From assembly GCA_965214025.1 (NCBI GenBank), contig CBDCAW010000033.1, positions 25,429 through 89,428 on the forward strand: a stretch of 64,000 nt of DNA. Reading direction: 5' to 3'. A model generated the notes under the pieces. It had not been told where the DNA came from, did not search any database, and saw only the letters and a program-made list of their open reading frames with translations. This document shows, piece by piece, positions 25,938-34,330 of the stretch. The first letter of the stretch is position 1. The number at the start of each line of letters is the position of its first letter. A program made the position numbers and the translations under genes. This DNA is from Granulosicoccus sp965214025. GTDB lineage: Bacteria; Pseudomonadota; Gammaproteobacteria; Granulosicoccales; Granulosicoccaceae.

Positions 25938-27058
25938 TTCACTTCTATCGCGTAGTCGTCGAGCTTTGTCGTCTCCTCGATCAGGCCTTGCTCCTTCATG
26001 AAGTTGCCGAAGCCTTCGTAACGCCGCCGGTCGAGGGCGGCCGGGCGCAGGGCGAAGCGTGGCAGGGTATCGACCCAGGCCAGTTCGTTGAGTTCGTTGT
26101 CCAGTTTCGCCGCATCACTGTCGCGGAAACGCTCCCAAGCCTCGTCCGGGTGGTTGACGATCCAGGTGGTCGCCCGCTCGATGGCACGCACGAAACGGCC
26201 GATGGCCGGCCTGTCACGCGCATCGTTCCTGGTGACCGCGATCAGCTCATCGTACAACGGCACACCCTCCTCCTCGGGATAGAATGCGGTGCCAGGCTTG
26301 CCTTCCAGGTCCATCTGGTTGAGCTCGAAGTTCCGGTATGCACCGATCACGGCATCGACCTGGCCGGTGATCAGCGAGGGTGATAGCGAAAAGTTCACAT
26401 TGACCAGTTCGATATCATCGAGACTCAGCTCGTGGGTTTTCAGCATCGTGCCGAGCAACGCGTCCTCGAAGCCACCGACCGAGAAACCGACCTTGGCACC
26501 TTTCAGGTCCGCGATCGACTTGATCGGCCCGTCCTGCAGCACGACCAGGGAGTTCAGCGGCGTTGCCACCAGCGTGGCTATGCGCGACAAGGGCAGCCCT
26601 TCTGCCACCTGCAAATGCAGCTGCGGTTGATAGGTAATCGCGATATCCGCCTTGCCCGCGGCTACCATCTTCGGCGGTAGGCTCGGGTCGGCCGGCTCGA
26701 TCATCTCCACATCGAGCTCCGCGTCCTCGAAGTAGCCGAGCTCCTGTGCCAGCACCAGTTGTGCATGATCGGGGTTGGTGAACCAGTCCAGCAGCACGGT
26801 CAGCTGGTCGGCACCACGGGCCGGAAGTGGCGCGACGGCCAGCACCCACAGCATGACGGAGGCTGCCATCGACCACTGGCCCTTCGTGATCGACAGCCGT
26901 GTGGCACCTTCGAGTGTCGCGCACGATAGCGTCTGGACCGGCTCGCGCGACTCCTCGCGCGATGGCTCCTGCAGTGGCTCATGAGACGGTAGACGCGGCA
27001 ACTCATGCGGCGGCCGGCACGAAGGCGCAGGGCTGAAGGTTCTGAAACGAAAGCTCAT
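25934..27058 (-). CDS. thiY: ThiY-like pyrimidine-precursor binding protein of ABC importer
   Basis: Periplasmic binding protein of the NMT1/THI5 fold, presumed to bind formylaminopyrimidine. The mature part begins near ADQLTVLLDWFTNPDHAQLV and has YFEDAELDVEMIEPADPS and KVGFSVGGFEDAL. ATG 27058 overlaps the thiX stop (ATGA). It gives a 63-residue hydrophilic stretch with repeated Glu-Pro-Ser before a signal peptide (MAASVMLWVLAVAPLPARGA), so the functional start may be ATG 26869 instead. Such a long pre-signal leader is unusual. Substrate assignment rests on operon context. Confidence 0.88.
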   Translation of the reverse strand: MSFRFRTFSPAPSCRPPHELPRLPSHEPLQEPSREESREPVQTLSCATLEGATRLSITKGQWSMAASVMLWVLAVAPLPARGADQLTVLLDWFTNPDHAQLVLAQELGYFEDAELDVEMIEPADPSLPPKMVAAGKADIAITYQPQLHLQVAEGLPLSRIATLVATPLNSLVVLQDGPIKSIADLKGAKVGFSVGGFEDALLGTMLKTHELSLDDIELVNVNFSLSPSLITGQVDAVIGAYRNFELNQMDLEGKPGTAFYPEEEGVPLYDELIAVTRNDARDRPAIGRFVRAIERATTWIVNHPDEAWERFRDSDAAKLDNELNELAWVDTLPRFALRPAALDRRRYEGFGNFMKEQGLIEETTKLDDYAIEVK

Positions 27059-27822
27059 GTGGGTAGCGACGGGTTATCGGTTGACGTGGTGGAGTCGGCT
27101 TGCCAGTACAGGCAGTGGTCGAGCAATCGGTTGACACCGACATACAGTGCGAGCGCCAGCACGCACAGGCAGAACAGGGCGGCGAACATCAGATCGGTCT
27201 GCATGCGGCCATTGGCGTTCAGCATCAGGTAGCCCAGTCCCTGGCTGGAGCCCACCCACTCGCCGATCACCGCGCCGATCGGTGCGACTGAGGTGGCGAC
27301 ACGAATGCCCGAAGCCATGGAGGGCAGGGCTGCGGGCAGGCGGATGTGATAGAGGATGGACCAACGCGGCGCGTTCATCGACCGGGCCAGGTCAAGCATG
27401 GCCCCGGGCGTATGCCGCAGGCCGTCGAAGGTCGCGGCAACGACCGGAAAGTAGATGATCAGCGTGGCCATGACGATCTTCGAGGCCATGCCATAGCCGA
27501 ACCAGAGGGTCAGCAAGGGCGCCAGCGCGAATACCGGTAACGATTGGCTGACCACCATCAGCGGCAATGCCCAGTGCCGGGCTTGCCGAAATGTGCTGAG
27601 CAGTATGGCGCTGACCACGCCGAGCACACTGCCGATGGCAAGCCCTGCGATGATCTCCAGCCCGGTGATGCCGGTATGGTGCAGCAGCGAAGCACGGTGC
27701 TCGATCAGCGCAGTGAAAACATCGAGCGGTGCGGGAAAGATGAATGCCGGTACGCCGGTGATCATCACTATCAGGTGCCAGGCGGCCAGGATGCCGGCAG
27801 CGGCGAACAGGGGGGTGATCAT
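27055..27822 (-). CDS. thiX: ThiX-like ABC permease
   Basis: Inner-membrane permease with about six helices and a BPD_transp_1 EAA-type loop (ARSMNAPRWSILYHIRLPAALP). From ATG 27822 it starts MITPLFAAAGILAAW, and this ATG overlaps the thiZ stop as ATGA; ATG 27828 is two codons longer. SQSLPVFALAPLLTLWFGYG is typical of the taurine/pyrimidine (SsuC/ThiX) permease branch. It belongs with thiZ and thiY as one importer. Confidence 0.9.
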   Translation of the reverse strand: MITPLFAAAGILAAWHLIVMITGVPAFIFPAPLDVFTALIEHRASLLHHTGITGLEIIAGLAIGSVLGVVSAILLSTFRQARHWALPLMVVSQSLPVFALAPLLTLWFGYGMASKIVMATLIIYFPVVAATFDGLRHTPGAMLDLARSMNAPRWSILYHIRLPAALPSMASGIRVATSVAPIGAVIGEWVGSSQGLGYLMLNANGRMQTDLMFAALFCLCVLALALYVGVNRLLDHCLYWQADSTTSTDNPSLPT

Positions 27823-28577
27823 GCGCATCGGCCCGTGTGCCTGTTCACCGGTGCCGCGTTGTCCTGCAACGCCGCCCACAGCTCGGGCAGGCGTGCCATC
27901 ACGAACGGGCTGTCACCGGCTCGTGGCGTCGGCGATTCCAGTGCGAAGCTGGCGAGCCGTGCCGGATCGCCCGACTGCAGAACGGTGACCCTGTTGCACA
28001 ACTGCAGCGCTTCAACGGGATCGTGTGTCACGAGGATGACGGTGTGTTGCGCGAGTAGCCGCAGCGCCATCGACTGCAACTCGCTGCGGGTGATGGCATC
28101 GAGCCGCGAGAAGGGTTCGTCCATCAGCACTACGGGGCGGTTCTCCAGCAGCGTGCGGGCCAGCGCCACGCGCTGACGCATGCCACCCGACAGGCTGGCG
28201 GGCAGGGCCGCCTGCCACTGCGAGAGGCCGACTACATCGAGTAGCGCCTGAGCCCGCTCTCGAGTGGCCGGGTTGCATTGCCGGCGCAGCCGAGGCCCGA
28301 GTTGCACATTGTCGAGCACCGTTGCCCAGGGCAGAAGCCCGTCGTCTTGCGACATGTAGGCGACCTGACGGGCCAGAGAGCCGCCCTGGCCGGTGGTGAT
28401 CGTGCCCCGATCGGGCGTTTGCAGACCGCTGAGCAGACGCATCAGGCTCGATTTGCCGACGCCACTTCGGCCAAGGATGCCATGCCAGTGGCCGCCTTCC
28501 ACCTGCAGAGACAGATCATCGAATACCCGGTGCGCACCGAGCTGCAGGGATACGGATCGAACGTGAATGTGGGGCAC
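27819..28577 (-). CDS. thiZ: ThiZ-like ABC ATPase
   Basis: About 252 residues from GTG 28577 (VPHIHVRSVSL). Walker A is GRSGVGKSS, the Q-loop is YMSQDDGLLPW, the signature LSGGMRQR, Walker B VVLMDEPF, and the switch His is LVTHDPVEA. Resemblance and position (between thiD and thiX) make it the energising subunit of the pyrimidine-precursor importer. A longer frame to ATG 28634 would run into thiD, so GTG 28577 is preferred; it lies 19 bases after the thiD stop. Confidence 0.9.
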   Translation of the reverse strand: MPHIHVRSVSLQLGAHRVFDDLSLQVEGGHWHGILGRSGVGKSSLMRLLSGLQTPDRGTITTGQGGSLARQVAYMSQDDGLLPWATVLDNVQLGPRLRRQCNPATRERAQALLDVVGLSQWQAALPASLSGGMRQRVALARTLLENRPVVLMDEPFSRLDAITRSELQSMALRLLAQHTVILVTHDPVEALQLCNRVTVLQSGDPARLASFALESPTPRAGDSPFVMARLPELWAALQDNAAPVNRHTGRCA

Positions 28578-28596
28578 CGCGGGTAGTGGCAAGGAT

Positions 28597-29442
28597 CTAC
28601 CCGCCCAGGCCGTCCACGACAGGCCACGACGCATGGAAATGATTGACCGGACCGTGCCCGGTGCCGATGCTCAATCGATCGGCCGTCGTGATCGCATCGT
28701 GCACGTACCGTTCGGCCTCGGTAACCGCCTGCACCAGCGGCAAACCCCTGGCGATGCCTGCGGCAATCGCCGCCGAGAGAGTGCACCCGGTACCGTGTGT
28801 ATTTCGCGTGTCGACACGCGGCCATCGGAAGTGGTGGAGTTCGCCGTCGGCATCGAGCAATACATCGGTACTCTGCGCGCCGGCCAGATGCCCTCCCTTG
28901 AGCAATACCGCCCCCCTGTTCACGAGGCTCAGGGCACGAGCCTGCGCCACCAGCCCGGCTTCATCGACCACCTCGGGCATGCCGGTGAGCAACGCCGCTT
29001 CCGGCACGTTGGGTGTGATCAGGTGCGCCAGCGGGCACAGCATGCCGAACAGGGCATCCAGGGCTTCGGGTTGCAGCAGGCGATCACCACTCTTCGCGAC
29101 CATGACCGGGTCGAGCACCACCGGCACATCCGGCCACTCCTCCAGTACATCGCGGACCGCCTCGATGACGGGTACCGTGGAGAGCATGCCGATCTTGATC
29201 GCGTTGACATTCAGGTCGCCCAACACGCAGCGCAGCTGCTCGCTGACGAACTTTGCCGGCACGTCGTGAATGGCGGCAACCTCGCGGGTGTTCTGCGCTG
29301 TCAGTGCGGTGATTGCCGATGCACCGTACACGCCCAGTGCGCTGAACGCCTTCAGATCTGCCTGAATGCCTGCGCCGCCCCCGCTGTCGGAGCCCGCAAT
29401 GGTCAGCGCGATGGGGGTGGGAGGGGTCACTCGATCGCTCAT
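28597..29442 (-). CDS. thiD: Hydroxymethylpyrimidine/phosphomethylpyrimidine kinase
   Basis: About 281 residues; phosphorylates HMP twice to HMP-PP. The N-terminal substrate-binding IALTIAGSDSGGGAGIQADL, ALTAQNT, DPVMVAKSGDRLL and the ATP-site THGTGCTLSAAIAAG are diagnostic. ATG 29442 (MSDRVTPPTP) is the best start; an in-frame ATG at 29517 would begin at the 3' edge of the riboswitch. It is the first gene of the operon and directly under the riboswitch. Confidence 0.95.
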   Translation of the reverse strand: MSDRVTPPTPIALTIAGSDSGGGAGIQADLKAFSALGVYGASAITALTAQNTREVAAIHDVPAKFVSEQLRCVLGDLNVNAIKIGMLSTVPVIEAVRDVLEEWPDVPVVLDPVMVAKSGDRLLQPEALDALFGMLCPLAHLITPNVPEAALLTGMPEVVDEAGLVAQARALSLVNRGAVLLKGGHLAGAQSTDVLLDADGELHHFRWPRVDTRNTHGTGCTLSAAIAAGIARGLPLVQAVTEAERYVHDAITTADRLSIGTGHGPVNHFHASWPVVDGLGG

Positions 29443-29519
29443 CGCCGCTCTGCTCATCCACGAAGTTCGCGGATGAGCCGGCGAGTGGCGGAGCAAACCG
29501 ATGGAGGGATCTTGCACCC

Positions 29520-29636
29520 CCGCAGCTTGATCCCTTCGTCGGCATTACCCGCATCAGGTTCAGCGGGATCGCACCGGCAACCGTGCCCGGCGACATCTCA
29601 GCCGGAACGAACCACTCGCTCCTGGCACCCCGTCAA
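29520..29636 (-). promoter_or_regulatory. TPP riboswitch (THI box) controlling the thi operon
   Basis: On the minus strand the conserved segments occur in order: GGGGTGCC near 29631-29624, CTGAGA near 29603-29598, ACCTGATGCGGGTAATGCC near 29561-29543, and CGAAGGGA near 29540-29532. These are the universally conserved thiamine-pyrophosphate-binding elements. It lies immediately upstream of thiD and should turn down all nine genes when TPP is plentiful. Confidence 0.97.
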
Positions 29637-29671
29637 GAGCTTTCAGCCTAGCACAGCACAGCCGGAGCCTG

Positions 29672-30253
29672 TCAGAAGATCGTTCCTTCGCACGGGTTGA
29701 GGTCAATCGGATCGATGCCTACCACGGGCGGAATCACGATGACCTCGCCTTCGCCTTCCGAACCGGAGGCAAACAGGCTTCCGTTGCCCGTCTGAAGCGT
29801 GATCTGGGTATCTCCGAATTCATACTGATCATCGCCGAGCGCCGTGATCGAGTCCTCTTGAATGTAGTAGCAGTTCTGCCCTTCGCCTGCAGGATCCTGG
29901 TCGTAGTCGTAGGAAACGATACGCCCTTCGTTCGTAATTTCCTGGTACACGACATCGCTGCCATCTTCAAGGGAGAAGTCCCAGAAACCGGCGATGGCCG
30001 ACGTGTTCGACCGGACGGGTTCCGGCGTCTCTTGCAGCAGGCCGCCTTCGAGGCCATTGCCGACAGTCGCTTCGGTGTCGTCCGCGGGTACGTCGAGGTC
30101 ATTGGGCACCTCGGAGCCCTCTGCCCCACTGGTCTGGGAATCGGTGCCGTCATCCAGCATCAGACCGGAGGAGTCGCTGTCATCATCCGAGCTGCTGCAG
30201 CCAATCATCAACAACAGTGGTAGCAGCAGTAGCAGTCGGGTGCGAATCTTCAT
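29672..30253 (-). CDS. Hypothetical acidic lipoprotein
   Basis: A 193-residue protein with a lipoprotein signal: Lys/Arg start, LLLLLPLLLMIGC lipobox with Cys19, then Ser/Asp-rich low complexity. The remainder is highly acidic, with a likely beta-rich domain (IAGFWDFSLEDGSDVVYQEI). It has Cys residues in GQNCYYI and NPCEGTIF that could pair. I do not recognise a family. It starts at ATG 30253, divergent from an SDR gene 400 bases away, and lies just upstream of the riboswitch region but has its own end. Probably an outer-membrane or periplasmic surface protein. Confidence 0.65.
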   Translation of the reverse strand: MKIRTRLLLLLPLLLMIGCSSSDDDSDSSGLMLDDGTDSQTSGAEGSEVPNDLDVPADDTEATVGNGLEGGLLQETPEPVRSNTSAIAGFWDFSLEDGSDVVYQEITNEGRIVSYDYDQDPAGEGQNCYYIQEDSITALGDDQYEFGDTQITLQTGNGSLFASGSEGEGEVIVIPPVVGIDPIDLNPCEGTIF

Positions 30254-30653
30254 CGTGTATGTTGTTTCCGGTTACCTGTGTGCGCTCAAGGCGTATCGAC
30301 GGCTGCTCGGCCGCCCTTGGCTTATCAGTTTATCAGGCGTAGCTCTGCCGTACGGCGTGCTGTCCGCGGATGACTTATTGACAATTTGACAATCAGGAAA
30401 CTTTTACGCGACAGAGCAGGGGTGATCGGAACCGTTGGCGCAGCACCGTCTGCAGAGAGATCCACATCGGTCTCGGGTACGCTACCATCGTTCGCGACCG
30501 TGCCGCTGCGGAATGCGCTACCGGACCAGTCGTCGACCCGACGAGTGAAGGAGTGTCGTGGTGGCTCCGCGACGACCCATTGGCGACTGTCAATGAATTC
30601 AGGAGGCTAAGAGCAGGAAGCCGTAGTCTTCCGTCAAAATTGCGAGCGTCGTG
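30254..30653. other. Gene-free divergent region with paired direct repeats
   Basis: About 400 bases between the lipoprotein (minus) and the SDR gene (plus). It holds two close direct-repeat pairs: TTATCAGT-TTATCAGG near 30321-30337 and TTGACAAT-TTGACAAT at 30378-30393. The TTGACA hexamers match a -35 consensus, but neither has a good -10 at 16-18 bases. A strong Shine-Dalgarno-like AGGAGG (near 30600) is not followed by a start codon at usual spacing. Nothing else was recognised. Confidence 0.4.
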
Positions 30654-31337
30654 ATGTCCGCTGTCTACCCCAGTTTGAAAGGTCGCGGTGTACTCGTTAC
30701 CGGGGGTGCCAGTGGGATCGGCGCCGGTCTTGTCGTCCGCTTCGGTGCTCAGGGCGCCCGCGTCGCCTACGTCGACCTGCAACGCGAAGCAGGTACGGCC
30801 TTGGCGGAGCACCTCACGCGGGCCGGCATGAACGTACGATTCGATGTGCTTGACGTCACCGATGTGCCGCAACTGCAGCGCTGCCTGGAAAACATCGAAG
30901 AAACCTTCGGTACCATCGATGTGTTGGTCAATAATGTTACCGGGGATGAAGCTCGCGACCGGTCTCACGACTGGCGTAGTACCACAGAGCTGCAATGGCG
31001 CTCGGCACTGGCCGTGAATCTGGACGCGGCCTTCTTCAGCATTCAGAAACTGCTGCCCGGCATGCTGCAGCGACGGCAGGGGTCGATCATCAACGTTGCA
31101 TCCAGCGCTTCGAAAGCCAAACCTGATGAGCAACTGCACGACCACGCGGCGGCTAACGGTGCCATCCACGGCCTTACCCGTGCCTTCAGGAGCGAGTGTG
31201 CCGCCAATGGCGTGCGTATCAATACCGTCCAGACGACATCGGCAGAGGTAGTCGATCTGGTGCTATTCCTGGCGGCGGACGACAGCCGCCTGTGCAACGG
31301 GCAGAAATTCGAGTGGTCACCGAGCCAGCACGGATGA
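30654..31337 (+). CDS. SDR-fold protein lacking the catalytic Tyr-Lys pair
   Basis: A 227-residue short-chain dehydrogenase fold. The nucleotide-binding GVLVTGGASGIGAG, the Asp in YVDLQRE, NNVTG (for NNAG) and a Ser in INVASSASKA are present. At the place of YxxxK the sequence is HAAAN (His164, Asn168) in DHAAANGAIHGLTRAF, so both the Tyr and the Lys are missing. The C-terminus is shorter than usual and has lost the PG/substrate-loop motif. It is probably a non-catalytic NAD(P)-binding or regulatory paralogue, or is decaying. ATG 30654 is chosen over GTG 30651. It converges with a canonical SDR gene. Confidence 0.75.
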   Translation: MSAVYPSLKGRGVLVTGGASGIGAGLVVRFGAQGARVAYVDLQREAGTALAEHLTRAGMNVRFDVLDVTDVPQLQRCLENIEETFGTIDVLVNNVTGDEARDRSHDWRSTTELQWRSALAVNLDAAFFSIQKLLPGMLQRRQGSIINVASSASKAKPDEQLHDHAAANGAIHGLTRAFRSECAANGVRINTVQTTSAEVVDLVLFLAADDSRLCNGQKFEWSPSQHG

Positions 31338-31393
31338 CACGTCGAGCTCACTGCCGCAGCAGGGCTGCACCGTCATGACGTGCGCTCAGGAAC

Positions 31394-32188
31394 TCAGCGC
31401 TGCCCGCCGTTGATCTCGATCACCTGCCCGGTGATGTACCCGGACAGCTCGTTGGCAGCGAGAAACAGGAACGTCGGAGCGCAGTCGGCAGGCGTGCCCA
31501 GCCGTCCCAGTGGTATCTGCCGGCGGGTCTTCTCGAGTTTTTCGGGGCTGGAATAGCGCCGGTGAAATTCGGTGTCGATGACACCCGGTGAGATTGCGTT
31601 GGCGCGAATGCCGGCAGGTGCCAGCTCACGTGCCAACGCCCGGGTGTAGGTAGAGACGAACGCCTTGCTGGCCGAATAGATCGAGGAGCCCGGGCTGCCA
31701 CCGGTTGACGCGGAGATGGAAACCGTGTTGATGATCGCACCGGAAGCCGACTGGCGAAGCGACGGAATCAGCCCCCGCGTAATGCGCACCACCGCACCTT
31801 GATTCAGTTCCACCACCGACGCGTACTCTTCATCGGTCAGCTCATCGGCGGGAAATCGCCCGAACATGGTACCGGCGTTGTTGACGAGCACGTCCACACA
31901 AGTGGTGTGATCCTGAACGAACTCGACGAAGCGCTGCTGCTCTGCAGGGCGGGTGAAGTCTCCCGGCAGCGCGTCGATGTCGTCGGGCAGCGTCTGCAGA
32001 TGGCGTTCGTTCCGCCCCGGATGCGCGATGATCCTGGCGCCCGCGGCGTGAAACGCCAGCAACGCAGCCTTGCCGATGCCATCACCGGCGCCGGTGATGA
32101 CGACACACTTGTCGTCGAAAATGGTCTCGAAGTTAGTCAACGTCGGATCAGCCGTCGCCCTGGGGGTATCGCAGTTCCTGACCGACAC
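31394..32188 (-). CDS. SDR-family oxidoreductase
   Basis: A 264-residue classical SDR. CVVITGAGDGIGKAAL is the cofactor loop, followed by NNAGTM, the catalytic Ser in INTVSISAS, YSASK (Tyr/Lys intact) and ISPGVIDTEF. The C-terminal GYITGQVIEINGGQR is typical of FabG-like reductases. The substrate is unknown. ATG 32188 overlaps the end of the LysM gene by about 40 bases; the fold could also begin at a TTG near 32140 (LTNFETIFDDKCVV). Either way it is probably co-transcribed with the LysM gene. Confidence 0.8.
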   Translation of the reverse strand: MSVRNCDTPRATADPTLTNFETIFDDKCVVITGAGDGIGKAALLAFHAAGARIIAHPGRNERHLQTLPDDIDALPGDFTRPAEQQRFVEFVQDHTTCVDVLVNNAGTMFGRFPADELTDEEYASVVELNQGAVVRITRGLIPSLRQSASGAIINTVSISASTGGSPGSSIYSASKAFVSTYTRALARELAPAGIRANAISPGVIDTEFHRRYSSPEKLEKTRRQIPLGRLGTPADCAPTFLFLAANELSGYITGQVIEINGGQR

Positions 32189-32648
32189 GAATCACGGTGC
32201 CCGAGAGTTGGTTGAGTGCCTGCAATTCACTGACGCTCGTGTCGTAACGGTTTGCGATCAACTGGAGATAGTCGCCGGATTTCACCGTGTACACGCCGTA
32301 ACGAGGTGCGTCCCGCTTCGGGGCTACCTGTTTGGCGGATGCGTTCGTCGTTGCGCCCGATTGCTCGGCGACCTTGTCGGGAGCCTTGTACGAAGCGACT
32401 TTCTCGCGAGCGTCGGTAGTGGCGGCAGGCTGGCGACCGGCCCGATCCCTTTCTCCCACGACGTGGACGAAACCGGTGTACTTGTTTCTGCCATCCCTCG
32501 CGTCACGGTCGGCTTCTATCGATGAGCGGGCGCTGGCCGGAATGGTCACGGCACTGACCGACTGAGTATTGGAGTACCAACGACCGACGCCGATGGTCAG
32601 AGCAACGGTGGCGACGCCGAGAATGATCAGATCCGATTTGCCTATCAC
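32148..32648 (-). CDS. Membrane-anchored LysM-domain protein
   Basis: A 166-residue protein: one N-terminal membrane helix (SDLIILGVATVALTIGV), a low-complexity Lys/Ala-rich linker, and a C-terminal LysM domain (YTVKSGDYLQLIANRYDTSVSELQALNQL), which binds peptidoglycan. It probably tethers the inner membrane to, or senses, the cell wall. A perfect CRP-type palindrome and a TATAAT lie upstream. Confidence 0.8.
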   Translation of the reverse strand: MIGKSDLIILGVATVALTIGVGRWYSNTQSVSAVTIPASARSSIEADRDARDGRNKYTGFVHVVGERDRAGRQPAATTDAREKVASYKAPDKVAEQSGATTNASAKQVAPKRDAPRYGVYTVKSGDYLQLIANRYDTSVSELQALNQLSGTVIRVGQELRYPQGDG

Positions 32649-32964
32649 TATCCAGAGCTCCTGTTGCGGAAAATGGTGTTCGGGGAAAGATACGCACCCA
32701 CCTGCTCAAAGAACACGTACGCATCGACACCCGGTCCAGGATTCACCGCGTTTGGACAATTATAGGCGAGATTTGTGACACAAATCACATGCGCGGACCC
32801 GATCTGGATGTTCTGCCAGACCAAGGGTATTCCTACCTGGAAAGTCGGGTAGCGGCCTACGCCCACCTATTCATTTATCTAAAGAATCCGAAACCTGACC
32901 TGTAAGCGGTATTCACCCGGTCACGACGTGAAACGCCCGCCGGTTTTCTGTTCAGCCATTGCTT
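32649..32964 (-). promoter_or_regulatory. Regulatory stretch upstream of the LysM gene (316 bases, no gene)
   Basis: Between the LysM start and the 3' end of the PuuB-like gene. It contains a CRP-like palindrome and a consensus -10 on the minus strand, described separately. No protein with family features was found; the 72-codon frame at 32648-32866 is not supported. Confidence 0.5.
32759..32789 (-). promoter_or_regulatory. CRP/Vfr-type site with adjacent TATAAT
   Basis: TGTGA-CACAAA-TCACA at 32774-32789 matches the CRP half-sites exactly. On the minus strand TATAAT lies at 32764-32759, with a predicted transcription start near 32752. The palindrome is then centred near -30, overlapping the promoter spacer. 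That favours repression, or use of a different promoter, over class I or II activation. The LysM gene starts about 100 bases downstream. Confidence 0.6.
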
Positions 32965-34278
32965 TCATACCCTGTCCAGCCAGGAGCTGACCGTCATGGC
33001 TCCGGCCAGCAGGAGCGGTCGGGCGCGCACACCACCCGGAAAGGGCCGCGCCGGAATGCTCGACAGCCAGCCCAGGCGCTCCTCGTTGCCCAACACTGCC
33101 TCGGCCATCACACGTCCGGTAATCAGTGCAAGCGCCACACCGTGGCCGGAGTAGCCGCCGCTTGCCATCATGCTGGCCGACAGACGACGTACCACTGGCA
33201 GCCGGCTTCGGCTTATGGCGAGCGTGCCGCCCCATGAGTGGTCGAGGCGAACCCCTTCGAGTTTCGGAAATACTTCAAGCATGGCCCGGTATGCGCGACG
33301 TTCGAGGTCAGCCGGAAAACAGTAGCCGTAGCTTTCGCCACCACCAAAGAGCAATCGCTCGCCGGGCAGTCGGCGGAAGTAGTTCACTACGAAGCGCGAA
33401 TCGGCCACCGCGTGGTTGCCCGGCAGCAGCTGCTGCGCGAGCGATTCGAGCGGCCGGGTGACGACGATGAAATTGTTGATCGGCATGATCAGGCCGTCGA
33501 ATGCCGGCAGCAGCCGGTCCAGGTAGCCGTTGCAGGCGACGATGACTCGCTTGGCCCGTACCCGTGCCAGTGATGTGGTCAATTCCACTGCCACCCCGGT
33601 GGCAGGCCTCGCTGCCTGCTGAATGCTCAATACTTCGCTACGTTCGAAGATGCTCGCCCCGGATCCCCTGGCAGCGTCGGCCAGGCCGCCTGCCAGTGCC
33701 AATGCGTTCAGGTGCCCGGCGCCGCGATCGAGTACACCTGCGTGGTAGCCATCACTGCCGGTCAGCGCCTGAACGCGTTGCCGATCCAGCCACTCCAGGT
33801 GCGGATAGTCGTAGTGCTGGCCCAGCCAGTCTGCCTCCGCGCGTGCGTGCTTGACGAATCGGCGCCGGTGCAGCGCATGGATGACGCCGGGCTGATAGCG
33901 GAGCTCCACCCCCGGGCGGGCACCGATCTCGTGCACCATGGCCTTGCCTTCTTCCGCCAGCGCCCACAATTGCCGCGCCCGCGTGTCGCCGAACTGCGCC
34001 GTGAGCGTCTGTTGAGTCTGATTGAAGCCTGTGCCCAGCTGCCCGCCGTTGCGACCGGATGCACCCCAGCCAACCCGATGGGCTTCGAGCAGCACCACCG
34101 AATGCCCGGCCGCGGCCAGTTCGCGCGCTGCCGCCAGCCCCGTGTAGCCACCGCCGACGATGCAGGTCTCGGTGTCGATCGGTGTGTCGAGTTGCTCGAA
34201 GCGCGGCATCTCCGTGTGCGCGCTGTACCAGGAGGGCGCATGGATTCCAGGCTGGTCGTTGCTGTAGAGCAATTTCAT
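32965..34278 (-). CDS. puuB: FAD-dependent oxidoreductase, gamma-glutamylputrescine oxidase-like (copy 2)
   Basis: A DAO-family flavoenzyme of about 437 residues. The dinucleotide-binding motif is TCIVGGGYTGLAAARELAAAG, followed by RVGWGASGRNGGQLGTG, the family's FAD-linked signature, and a C-terminal GYSGHGVALALITG. In the polyamine route PuuB oxidises gamma-glutamylputrescine with O2 to the aldehyde. From ATG 34278 (MKLLYSNDQPG) the N-terminus fits; ATG 34296 is six codons longer. It lies downstream of puuA in a minus-strand operon that also contains a second PuuB-like gene. Confidence 0.82.
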   Translation of the reverse strand: MKLLYSNDQPGIHAPSWYSAHTEMPRFEQLDTPIDTETCIVGGGYTGLAAARELAAAGHSVVLLEAHRVGWGASGRNGGQLGTGFNQTQQTLTAQFGDTRARQLWALAEEGKAMVHEIGARPGVELRYQPGVIHALHRRRFVKHARAEADWLGQHYDYPHLEWLDRQRVQALTGSDGYHAGVLDRGAGHLNALALAGGLADAARGSGASIFERSEVLSIQQAARPATGVAVELTTSLARVRAKRVIVACNGYLDRLLPAFDGLIMPINNFIVVTRPLESLAQQLLPGNHAVADSRFVVNYFRRLPGERLLFGGGESYGYCFPADLERRAYRAMLEVFPKLEGVRLDHSWGGTLAISRSRLPVVRRLSASMMASGGYSGHGVALALITGRVMAEAVLGNEERLGWLSSIPARPFPGGVRARPLLLAGAMTVSSWLDRV

Positions 34279-34330
34279 GCGGGCGCCTCGAGCCACGGGG
34301 CGTTCCTACAAACGCTTGACACCGGAGCGC

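Noticed and set aside
28567..29700. 377-residue plus-strand open frame
   Set aside because: Antisense of thiD and the riboswitch; no motifs.
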